Assembly (NCBI GenBank): GCA_035222895.1
Contig: JAVYIG010000893.1
Coordinates: forward strand, 361,273 to 425,272
DNA from: Strongylocentrotus droebachiensis
Lineage: Eukaryota; Echinodermata; Echinoidea; Camarodonta; Strongylocentrotidae
Length of the DNA: 64,000 bases
Direction of reading: 5' to 3'
The position numbers and the translations under genes are program-made. Shown in pieces: positions 1 to 12,100 of this stretch (the stretch's first letter is position 1; each line of letters begins with the position of its first letter). The notes below the pieces were generated by a model. It was not told the origin of the DNA. It searched no databases and saw only the letters and a list, made by a program, of their open reading frames with translations.

Positions 1-48
1 ACAACTGTCATTTGTCACTGAAGACAAGCTTTGTGAAACACCCCCCCA
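1..48. mobile_element. Right end of a GTTTCACAAAG-type MITE
   Basis: The sequence TTGTCACTGAAGACAAG followed by TTTGTGAAACACCCCCCC matches the right half of the intact element at 37418-37563. The left half lies outside the window. Confidence 0.6.
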
Positions 49-56
49 GAACTCAC

Positions 57-275
57 CGAGGAATGTGAGTCTATCGCTGAGCAGCATCCCAGCGCCTAGG
101 TTATCCAGGAGATCAATGTTAGTGAAGCCTCCCTTCAGGCTGTACTCTGTCAGGAACTTATCGGCCAGGTAGGTCGCAAAGGTCGGGTCGTGTGACCTCA
201 GGCACCAGGTCAGGGCGGAGCCTAGACGCCCCTGACGATAGCAGCGCATCCCAAGGACCTTGCAGATGCTCTGGG
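57..275 (-). CDS. NUP85: NUP85 exon, last one in the window
   Basis: The acceptor AACCCGCAG and donor GTGAGT bound 219 bases, phase 1 to phase 1. It encodes [20 protein letters not shown]...[20 protein letters not shown], the most recognisable Nup85 C-terminal-half block. The remaining exons lie left of the window. Confidence 0.96.
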
Positions 276-886
276 CTGCGGGTTGAGAAAGGACATTATT
301 GCATTTAGTGGTACATTTATTTCTGCTGGGAGGGGGGAGGGGGGGGGGGGGAGGGGTAAGAATTGAGCCACACCCACTTTGGAAAGTATGGATAAGTGGT
401 AGATTAACAGCTTCAACAAGGGGACAGTTTGTTATCACGAACTAAAGATCAATAACAATTGTAAGTTTAATGGGTAGCAGGCCTCAATAAGTCAACTTTA
501 TTCAATCAATCAAAATTCTACAAAGGTTCTAATTTAACCAGTCTGCATAGTTCCAAAAAAAGCAAATTTACATGAATAACATGGATTAACATGAATAATT
601 TAGTTGTTAACTGTATATCTAATATTTGAGGGAAATTGTTTTTCTACAGTGATTGTGGAATATTTGAAGACTGATGAGTAAAAATTATTTGAGCGCCTTT
701 GAATGCTTGTTACAGATAAATGGCGCCATACAAGTGCTGTGAATCATCATCATCATCATGATCATGTTCATCACCATCATCACCATCACCACCATCACCA
801 TCATCATCATCATCATCATCACCATCACCATCATCATCATTACCATCATCATCACCATCATCATCATCATCATCATCATCATCACC

Positions 887-918
<32 letters not shown>

Positions 919-925
919 CACCACC

Positions 926-957
<32 letters not shown>

Positions 958-3900
958 CATCACCATCATCATCATCATCGCCATCATCACCATCATCACC
1001 ATCATCATCATCATCATCATCACCTTGTTCCTTCATGTCTCTGTCTTCACAAGCTTTGAGAACCTTGAGTGCTTTCCTCTCAGTCTTCAGAGGGATCCGC
1101 TCAATAAACAACTCCAGGTAATGTCTGCAGGGAAATTAAGACGGAAAAGTCCTTCAATACAAAGCTATAATGGAGAAAATAAGACTATAAAGCAGTATTG
1201 TTGTAGTTTGATAAATATATGAATAATAAATTATAAATTTCTTTTCTTTCAGTCTTCAGAGGGATCCGCTCAATAAATAACTCCAGGTAATGTCTGCAAC
1301 AAAAATTAAGGGGGGAAATGTCCTTCATTACAAAGCTATAATAGAGAAAATAAAAGGCTATAAAGCAGTATCATTGTAGATTAATAGAGATCAAGGACCT
1401 ATTTCTCAAAGCCTTTTTCTCAATGACAAATGCAGGGATGCCAACCTTTCAGAGCACAAATCAGTAATCGTAAGGCTAAAAATCCGTAATTTGGAGACAA
1501 AATCCGTAATTTTCTGCGCGACGCAAATTTTTCTGCACGCTGGCAAGCGCAGCTCGCAGGCAAGCGCGATAGCACAACAAGTTAAATAAAAGTAACATAC
1601 CTGTTCATTAGTTGGTGTTACACGATGCATTTCCATTTCTTACTGTATTCTTCTTTAAAAGTCTGTAACTTCTTGCCACGCTTCTTAGTTGTGGAAGACA
1701 TGATGATTGATATCTAAATCCAACCAACATGAGTTCAGATTGTCGACGAAAATCGACGAACGCTGTGACAGCCTGTGAGAAATCCGACAGTGTACACGGC
1801 GCTAGCGTAGCGAGGCCTGGCGCTGGCCCGGCGGTAGCGGCGCGGCCAAGAGAGGTATTTCACCCGGCCCCCGCTCGCGAAGCACATGTATCATATGCAC
1901 CTGCGCTGTGAAAGGGGTGTGCTAGATAACAAATTGTCCGATCGGAAGCGCTATGGGATTTCTATGCATGGATTCAAGGATGGCTGCGCTGCAATAGTCA
2001 AAAGTACCGGTACGTGCTAAACCTTAAAGTGCTAATTTTGAAATCGGCAAAATCCGGGATTTATGGTATGAAAACCGTACCGCCCGTAATTGGCCGATTT
2101 CCCGTAGAAATTACGGGAAATCCGTACTAGTTGGCATCTCTGCAAATGACAAAAATCAGTGACAAATCTGCTGATAACCAATCAGAAGCAAGGATTTCAC
2201 TAGCTTATAACTAAAATTGTCATTTGTCACTGATGACAAGTTTTGTGAAATGAGGCTCTGAATTATAAAATACATTTGGTTATTATTCCTTTCATTAACA
2301 TGGATGATGTTACCATTTATAGAGTTGCACAGGTAAGTGAACATCATAAATGAATTCAAAAGTATTATGGCCTGAAATTTGTTTTTATGATGAAATTCAT
2401 TTTATATATGATGTAAAACAGTTTTTAAAGTACAGTGTAATGTATACACATCCCATATTAATACTACAACAATTCGTTTTTTTATGAACAAATCTTTCTT
2501 TTTGTAATGATGTAAAACAGTTTTTCCAAGTAATGATATGATTGCAGGGCACTCAGGGAGAACAGTATAAGGACTGATGAGGCTACCCTGGGTAAACAAG
2601 ACAAATTGTTATTAATACAATTATTATTACACATTCCGTTCCATTACTACTACCATGCATGTTCCAGCTAAACTTACCTTCCAAAATGAGGGCAGTGATC
2701 TAGATAGTCAGCTACTACTTGCCAGAAACTGTTGTGATGTGAAAAGAGAAAGACACCATTAACCCACCTGGTACTACAAATATTATTGTGTTTTACAAGA
2801 AATTGAGATATCTTTTTTGTTATTTCTATCAATTATATTTTTGTACTATAACTTTTAGGTTGTTGATTTTTTTGTTATCCCTTTACTGCTTTTGGATATA
2901 AATACTTGTCCAAAATTCAAGTTCAAGTTCAGTTTCAAGTTCAGTTTATTTCACATCCAATAAAAACTTACAGCATTATAACATTCAAAATACAATTATA
3001 CAAAATGCAATATATATAGAATATAATAAGAACAAATAAAACGACAAAATAAAACAACAACAGTAACACTAAAAATGATTAATGGGTGAAGTAGGGATGT
3101 GAGGGACCAGAAAAGGCCATTGACCTATCGAGGCTGGTCCCCTTTTTCTACAACCCCAAAAGTAAAATCTTCAAAGTAATTAAATGCAAAATATTGACAA
3201 TATAGACATTACATTAACTAAGACATATATACACACATACAAGGACAGGCAGAATTAATAAAAGCTAAAAAAGTATATTGTAACTTGATATTTGTTTGTG
3301 TTTAAAATTACGCTTAAAACTAGACAATGTTGGGCATGCTTTGAGAGAATCTGGTAAGTTATTCCAAATAATGGATCCTTTATATTTTATTACTGTTCTT
3401 GACAAATTATAGCGAAATGAAGGAACATAAAGTTTGTGTGAATTTCTAGTACTATATTGATTTATATCTCTATTAAAAATAAAATAATTATTAAAACAAT
3501 CAGGTATTAAAAGTAGATATATTGTACATGTAAGAGAACATAAAAGCACCAATACTTATATCATATAGATCATAAAGTTTTAAAAACTTCAACTTAAAAA
3601 ACAATGTACCTGTATGTGCTCTATAATATGAGTTTGTTATTACCCTGACGGCTCTTTTTTGTAATAATTACTACATACTAACAAAATGTTTAAACTTAAA
3701 GACACAAAGCAGCAGGCTCTCATGGGGAATTTCACACCCAATAGCAGGTGTTGTCAATCACCAGGATTAGCCTTCAGTTTTATGACAAACAGGCCTTATC
3801 TATTTATCTTACATTTCATTTTACCCAAGACTCTCTGAGAGAGTGGGGGTGTTTCCCGACAGGACTACTGGTTTGCTGTGCATGAGACTTGTACACCCAT

Positions 3901-5146
3901 GAATGGTATTTCCACCATGTCTGGTGTCAGCGAATTGAGACCTACTGCACATGAAAACTGACAACCACCTCCCTTTAAAAAGGGTCAATATATAAATACG
4001 CCGGGCTTGTAACTAGTAGTTTTCACTGTTAATTCATTCAAGTTGGAAACAGATCTGCCTGGGTATTGGAGCATTGGACCAAGAAAATACATTTTCCCAA
4101 ATGTATGGCCATTACAACCACGTCCAGGCACATCTAGGTCGTTCATAAGGCAATCATTACCCATGATGAAGGCAACCATTACCTGGTATGAGACATCAGC
4201 GTAGAGGAATATTCAAGCAGAAGAAATTCTCTCAGATCAGATCCAAAACTAGACAAGAGTAAAAAACAAAAAAATGGCCATGTGAAAATAGTTTATAGAG
4301 GGTGATATACTTTTATGAATTATTAAATGAAGTTTGAAATACATTAATTCCAGAAAGCTGTTTAAATAGATTTCATTTCATGCTTTACCTGATGCATGAA
4401 GTGAACAGGTGGCACCTTTTTTAATTTTAATAAATCAAACCAAAGAAGTTAGATTCCATAGTAAATATATAGATATAGAGGCTCCTTTGTTTTCATGAAA
4501 AGAGCCGTTTCATACCTCTCTCAATCACAAGTCTCAGCTCTTTTCTTGGGATTTATCGTATATGAACCTTTCACCCAAAAGGCATCCTGAAGTAGAACTG
4601 GTTTGCCACTCTTTAAGTTTTTAGGAGTTCACTAATATTAAAGTTCACTTTGAGCACACAATCAGAACTGATCATAACAAGGTGTTGCTCTGAAATATCA
4701 AAACTCTTTGAGATGTCATTTCTGTATGTGTGTGTGTTTTTGTTAAGTCCTAATTGTGACATGCAATTTCATTCAAATAATTCAAAATCATACTCCGCTG
4801 GTTGTTCTTGAGGTAAACATAGTTTGACTTGATTTCGTACTTCAAATAAATACAGCAGTGCATACCTACAACTAAAAAACTATAGTTAAACTTGTGTATC
4901 TTACTTGAGTTGATGAGAGTCCAGCTGACCACAATGGTGAAGGAGATCAGAAAGGTGAGCTACAAACCACCAATTACTCAATGTTGCACTGCAAGAAAAT
5001 CAGATTGAAATACAAGAGAAGAGTCATTCACAAATCTTTCGGTGTAAGCACAGGCAGGCAGGAGAGATAGAGACAGAGAGAGAGAGAGAGAGAGAGATAG
5101 AGACAGAGAGAGAAAGAGAAAGAGATAGACAGAGAGAGAGAGAGAT

Positions 5147-5191
<45 letters not shown>

Positions 5192-6061
5192 TGCATAGAA
5201 TAAAGCTTCAGCTTATTGCATTGTTCCCATAACCAAGTGGACAACAAACATTTAGGATTCCAACCAAAATTTAAATTTCATTTTGACTGGTGCCCTGATA
5301 TTTGTTTCTGCGACAATTGCTCCAAACTTAAGTTCAACAAAGGTATACGGTTTAATAGGGCTGTGGTTAGGATTAGGTTAGATTAGATTTAGTGTCATGG
5401 TAAAGGTTAGGTAAAGTGTTTGATCATTGGGTTGAAGTTCAATCATTCAGTTGGTGTAGGAAATTTACCCAAAGCATTTGGATACCGTGATCCTTTTCTG
5501 CCACATTTTACATAAATGAACAAAATAAATTATATTCACATCATCTATAGAATTTCTGTTTTCAGGATTGTATAAAGGCATATCATTACAAATAGATCAA
5601 AGAACCTTTCATTCAAAAGTTTTCATGTATCCTAACATTTAGGAAAGTCTAGGAGACCTTATGATAGAACAAGTGAGACCAAGAAATGGGAGGAAAATAC
5701 ATTTTCAGACATAGAAAGACAGCTACAAAATGGAGGGATGCCAACCTTTCAGAGCACAAATCAGTAACCATAAGGCTCAAAATCAGTAATTTGGGGAATA
5801 AATCAGTAATTTCCTATGCGGCGCCATGAATCTTAAAAGAATGGCAAGCGGACGCATGCGCGCATGATTATCTGAAATTTGTTGTGATTTTACTCCCACA
5901 AAGTTGCTAAATATTGATTTTCAGTTCATCACAACACATAAGTTTTCAATGAAAAATTGGCTTCTATTAAGAGAATACTTGATAATTTTCCATCTTTCTC
6001 ATGCAGCGAGTGCTGGATGGCCACCATACTGTACAGCACTTGCTACGATAGATCCCTATGC

Positions 6062-6114
<53 letters not shown>

Positions 6115-9100
6115 AAAGAAAAACGTAATTTTTAGACAACATTCCGTACTGCCGTAATGGTCGTTAATTTCCGTACCAAATACGGGAAATCCGTACTAGT
6201 TGGCATCTCTGAAAATGGAAAGCCAGATGAAGGATGAAATAAAAATTAGACATTTTTGTTTACCTGCTGATCTTGATCATCTGGTAGATATCAAACTCCA
6301 AGGCTTTCTCCAGGATGCTATCCAATGGTGTCATTCTACCAGAGACGCCACACGCATCCATGCTGGCCTGCAAGTCAAAGGTCAGTTGGTGGAGGTCAAA
6401 GGTCAATGCATAAAACCATTTCATGCATTTGACAGATCTGTATGTGGTTTACTTGTGTGCTATTAGTATTGGGCACCCTTACAGCTGTATATAATAAAGA
6501 CTGCTTTAAAAAAAAAGGTAAACAAAAAAAAACTTTACAGAGATGGACTTGTCAAAGGCAGACATGGCTATACGTGCTTGCATGTAAGCAGCAAAAGGAC
6601 TTAAGGCTTGACATCCTATCCTGGGGACTGCATATATACCTATATACTACTAATAACTGGGATACCAGTTGGTTTCTTTAGATGAGCCTGAAAAGAGACC
6701 CAGATTTGGTGGAGCCTCATATGTTATGTACAATATGAATCCTGATAAAGCCTGATATGGAAAGGTGTCATGGCCTGAAAACTGGCATCCCTGTAATAAT
6801 AAATGAAACCTTCAATAAATAAATGCACTTTGGACCTTGACCAATTCTTCTCACCTTGGCATGGTAGTGAAGGTCCATTGCCTTGACCGTTGGGTTGGTG
6901 TAGAGGAGTCGAGTGACCATCAGGTGATACCAGCCGCCAAGTTCTTGGATCAAGTCCCCAACCTCTTGCAGCAAGACAGACTGGTCACCACAAAGGATCT
7001 GTCATGAAACAAAAAGATTTTAAATCAAGGCCTCTTTGCTCTGTACATTTTTCATTTTCAACTGTATGTTGGTAGAATGTTTGTTTTTTTGCTAGTTGTA
7101 TTTCTATACAATTTTGCCATTATTTCTCCTTGTAGAAGTGCATCAGATTTTCAAAACACCTTGGTATTCCATACTTTCAGGGTAGCTAGCCATTTTGTCA
7201 CATATACTTTATGGTTATTTTGTGGCCATTCCAAATGTTCTTTCCTGGGCATACTTTTGTTCATTTAAGAAACATAACAGCAAATGTTGAAGTTCATGGA
7301 AATTTGATTGAAAAAAAGACAAACCACAGTGTATTTAAAGGATTTGATAGGCACAATTGGTAGGTTATCTCTTGCTTCTATACAAAATCAAATACTAGAT
7401 ATACTAGTTTCCATGGTGAGCGAGTCTTCGCTAATGAAGGCTTATTGTAACACCATGCGGAAGCCATAACAAAAAGGAATGCATCAACAGCCTTTTCAGT
7501 ATGCCTTACCACATGGTGTTCCCAAAGACTCCAATGGTGGAAAATCTAAACATTTTGTCTTTCTCTGTTACCTTACAGATGACCTCCAGCCTTGGATATG
7601 AAACGAAGCTCTGATCTTCCAGACACTGTCTGCAGGTGTCCTGCCAATGGCGCCACTTTAGGTCAAACTCTGCCAGGGACTGTCGACTCAGGGTCCCAAA
7701 CACAGGCATGCGCCGCATCAGCTCATCCATTCTACCGTAAGCCTGACGCAGAAGGGGAAATTTATAAGGGATGTGGTGAAAAGAGAGAGAGATTATTGTT
7801 AATGCCATCAGAGATGCCAACATCTTGACACAAAAAAACAGACTGAATAACCTAAAAATCAGATTTTGGAGAAGAAAAAAAATAAATCAGATTTTCCATA
7901 AAACTTGACACTGCCACTGGGCCATTGGCCCCGGGCCAGATTCTTGACGGTACGAACCATCCTCGCAGCTAGTCCGTTGGATCTTGGATAGTGCGGAGAA
8001 GAACGGTCAAGTCAAAACTGTACAGCAAAGTTTTTTTTGGGGGTTGCAGGGATTTACTTGTACATGTTTCTATCGATTCTTAAGATAGTTAAAATTTCCA
8101 CTGCAGAGCATTCTTAAGAGAAAGTTACAAAATATACAATCTTCTAATATAACACAGAACTGCCAACCCCAACTGAACAAAAAATCCTATTTTTGATTGA
8201 TAAGTACTTTCTCACTGCGAGACAACGTATTTATTTATTTTTTATTTTTATTTTTATTTTTATTTTTTTTTTTTGGGGGGGGGGGCGGGGGTTGCCAATT
8301 TGCATAAGTTCCTACATACAGGAAGAAAATTTTGTATGGACTATCGGTTAAATATACATGATTTCTGCATGACTGGTGTGTTCGATAAACTAATGCAATG
8401 TAGATCCCCAAATTGCTGAAGTGAGATGCTTGTAGGATAATTTACTTCTAAAAATCGTACAAAATACGATAAAATCGTACTGGTTGGCAGCTCTGTATAA
8501 AGCATAAACATGAAGAATATTTCATTATGTAGAGGCATCATTTTTTGCATAATTTCCTTCTTTTACACCATTGCTACTTCTCAAAAAGTTACTTCTCAAA
8601 AAGCGACTTCTCAAAAATTGACAGGGTATTTGGTATGTATTTTATCAACACACAGAATGTTATTTGGTTTACAATTAATACTTCATTGACCAGTAGCAAT
8701 CAGATTGAAATGTCTTCCACAAATTAATTCATGTAGTGTATTCATTTCACGTTTGATATTCATTATTAAAGCTTGTTACACAAACTGTGTTACAAGGGAT
8801 CTACATCTACAATGTAACCTGTACGATGGATTTGGGTTCCACATCAACTCATAAATACTTTAAGTAATTCAAACATAGCCAACAAACTCATATTCTTCAG
8901 AACTAAAATCAACAAGATGCCATACATGATCTCAAATGCTGAGAGCACAAAGACTAAATCACTCCTATAATTTCATGTAGGATTAAAAACTTTTAGGCTC
9001 TTGACGGATTATGCAATATTTTTCCTCACCCCATGAGTGTCATGTTGAAACTTTGGATCCAAAGACAGCATGTGCCTGGCCTCTGTGAGTCTCCCTTGTA

Positions 9101-12100
9101 GGATGTAGATGTAGATCTGAAGATGAAACATTGGGAGAGTATTAGTATACGATTTAAGAATCCGGTGATGCATTGATGCTATGTGAAATTGAAGATTTCT
9201 GGATTGTAAGTAATGCATGTTCACCTAAATTTGGCGATGGGCTTAGCTGGAAGGCAGAAAACCAGAACAATGTCCAAGTATTTTTGTTACCCTAATCACA
9301 CAAAAGAAAAGGCTGCACCTTCATTGAGGTGATCATTGATTACATGTTCAGTCAGAAGCATTTATATGAATGCTGAAAAGCAAAAATTTTTAGCTTGTAA
9401 AAATCTCAAATTTCAGACAAGATTCTTGATATAGCCTGACGTAACAAAGACAGTCTACATTTATATATAATACCGGTACATTGAAAACGTGCATGAAAAT
9501 TAAAACAGAAGAGAAACACATGTCAAATAGTATCTAAATACTGTTGATATGACTCTATATTAATCCTTAAAACATCAAAATTATAACTCTCGATTATTCC
9601 TGAAAACATCAAAATTAAACTCTAGATTATTCCTCAAAACATCGAAATTATTCCTCTAGATTATTCCTCAAAACATAGAAATTATAACTCTAGTAATCCT
9701 TAAAACATCAAAATAGCAAATCAAACAATACAAAGGACAAGAGAGAGAACAAGACAGGTATATAGAGAAAGAGGGAGGGAAAGAGAGATAGAAAGAGAGA
9801 GAGAGAGAAAGAGAGAGAGAGAGTAAAAATAAAGTTAAGGCACTACTTACAGCAGACCAGTATTCTTCTGTGGTCTCTATCTCCTCTGCCATGAGAACGT
9901 TTCTAGCCTTGACATCGCCCTCTGTGAAGTGTAGCTTGACCCAGTCTAAAAGCTGCTGTAAGACTATACCGCCTGAAAATAACAACAATGGGACATAATG
10001 ATATAATTCATAATTAATAATGGTCGCTCTTTAAGAAGCGCACATCTCTGTCAGGTGGTGACATAAATACCCAAGTCATAGCTGGCGGCTAAATATTGGG
10101 AGTCTGAGTGAAAATTCTCAAAATTTGCATTACAAATGATATATCTCATTAAACCAAAGGGTAGGGAGGGGGGGGGGGTACCTTCTTCCTCCAGACAAAA
10201 TCCTACAATATATTTGTGAAACATAGTTCTCCTACAAGCTTTCTTAAAATATCTAATTCATGAAATACCAATTGGAAGTTACCAACACAAATGCATTATA
10301 AATGGCTACTGATGATATTATCTCGTTGGAGTTGTTAGCAATTTCTAAATTGTCAGCAAAAGTCATATGGTACATGAATATAATTAGCGTACTGATCTCT
10401 CTACAAAACCCGTTTACCTGGCAATGTCTCTACGAAGAGGATTTCACACAGACTCCAAATCAGGCCAATGGTCTGGAAGATTTCACATTGGTCTCCGTAC
10501 TCTCTTGCTTCAGTTTGATCGACATTTGGGTCTGCACAAAGAAGGAAAGGGAGTAAAAGCCAGCATGATCAATCTATTTTAAAGCCTATCTGAATTAGTT
10601 TGGCCAAGAGGGATTAGACCTCCCTGCATGGCCGTCACTGACAGGTTATCTTATCAAATCAGCTCTCAATTAACATAAGAAAAAGGGGATCGTGGGGGGA
10701 CCAATGGGTAACGCTTAGACATCGTATGCTATATAGAGGGCGCAAGTATCTACAAGTATTGCAGTGGGGCTTTAATGCATTTAAAAACCTCATTCAAGAA
10801 TGAAGATTATATTACATCACCTGTAACAGAAATTACAGCACATACTGTATACTTCTTTATTAAATAGTTGTATATTTGTATACAAAATTAAACTGGAGGA
10901 CATTATCTGGATGGGGGGGGGGGGATATGTTGTCTCGGAGAGCTACTCAAGCTGAGTAACAATTGTCCTTTGCGTTCATTCACTTCAATTTTATAGGGTC
11001 TCTATTTTTAACCATTCCTCAAGTATATTTATCCAAGAGTGAAATTATTATTCTTTTCAACACATATCAATTACATAAACATTTTCACAGTAATTAAAAA
11101 CGATGGCTAGTCATAGAAGCCTTTTGAAATTTTGCTTTCAATTCCTCTTTTTTGAAAAATAGCGTTTTAAGAAACGATTTAATAGCCAAAATCTTTAGCT
11201 ATCAGCTAAAGAGACTACAATTACAACATAAAAAACATACAATAATGAAAATGAATAAAAGGTTTCCATCAACACTATTATATAATAGAGAGTGAAATTT
11301 ACAGAGCTACACTGCCATGAATTTTTCATGATTGCAATACATTGAATACAATTTCAATAAAAATACAAATTGAATTTAACGGCCTAAACATAATATATGC
11401 GTACGTGTAGATGGTGATAAAAAGTTTTAATTTAACGAGGGAGATCATCTCTTGATTATATATCTGTCTGAAATTCAGCTTCATGTTTGGTTTTAAACGA
11501 GATGGTTACAAGAATCTAAATAACACACAACTTGAGAAGATAAAAGGGTCTTGTAAGTACATTGTATCATTAGGATACCTTACAACTGAATATTGTTTCC
11601 TTCTTTATTTTGTGGTCTCTATGGGAGTGTCTTTCTTTTTCTTCATCTTGTTCTTCTTCTTTCCTTCTTGTTTTTTATGTTTTTGTTAAAACGATTTGCG
11701 TGTGTGGTTTGAAGGGACAGTCCTAAACCTGACAGTATGTGACGTTTCCTGCCCACAATCTTCTTTTCCATGATCAAACCTGGCGACACTTCCAAATGTC
11801 ATGGTGTTTCAATGAACCTCACATTTTATTATAGTAGGAGACCAGCCTGTAGGTCCCGTGACCAATCTCTGGGAACAAAGGTTTGAAAGTGTTTTTGTGT
11901 TCCCTGATGAATACCAAACAATTTTGACTTGGGCTGCCCCCTTGAAAATCCCTGGCATTTTCGTGAGGGGTCAACAAAGGTCACACAGGGATAAAAATTC
12001 AAATAGCTCCAATCGTGTCAATATGCATATCAAATAACTCGTCTGGTCATGAGGATTCAAAAAATGTATAGTTTGCTATACCTCCGACCTTAAATGAGGG

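Noticed and set aside
685-1222. Long frames encoding poly-His, poly-Asp, poly-Met and poly-Ile
   Set aside because: All are readings of the same (CAT)n microsatellite in different frames and strands. Only the [13 protein letters not shown] end of one overlaps a real NUP85 exon.
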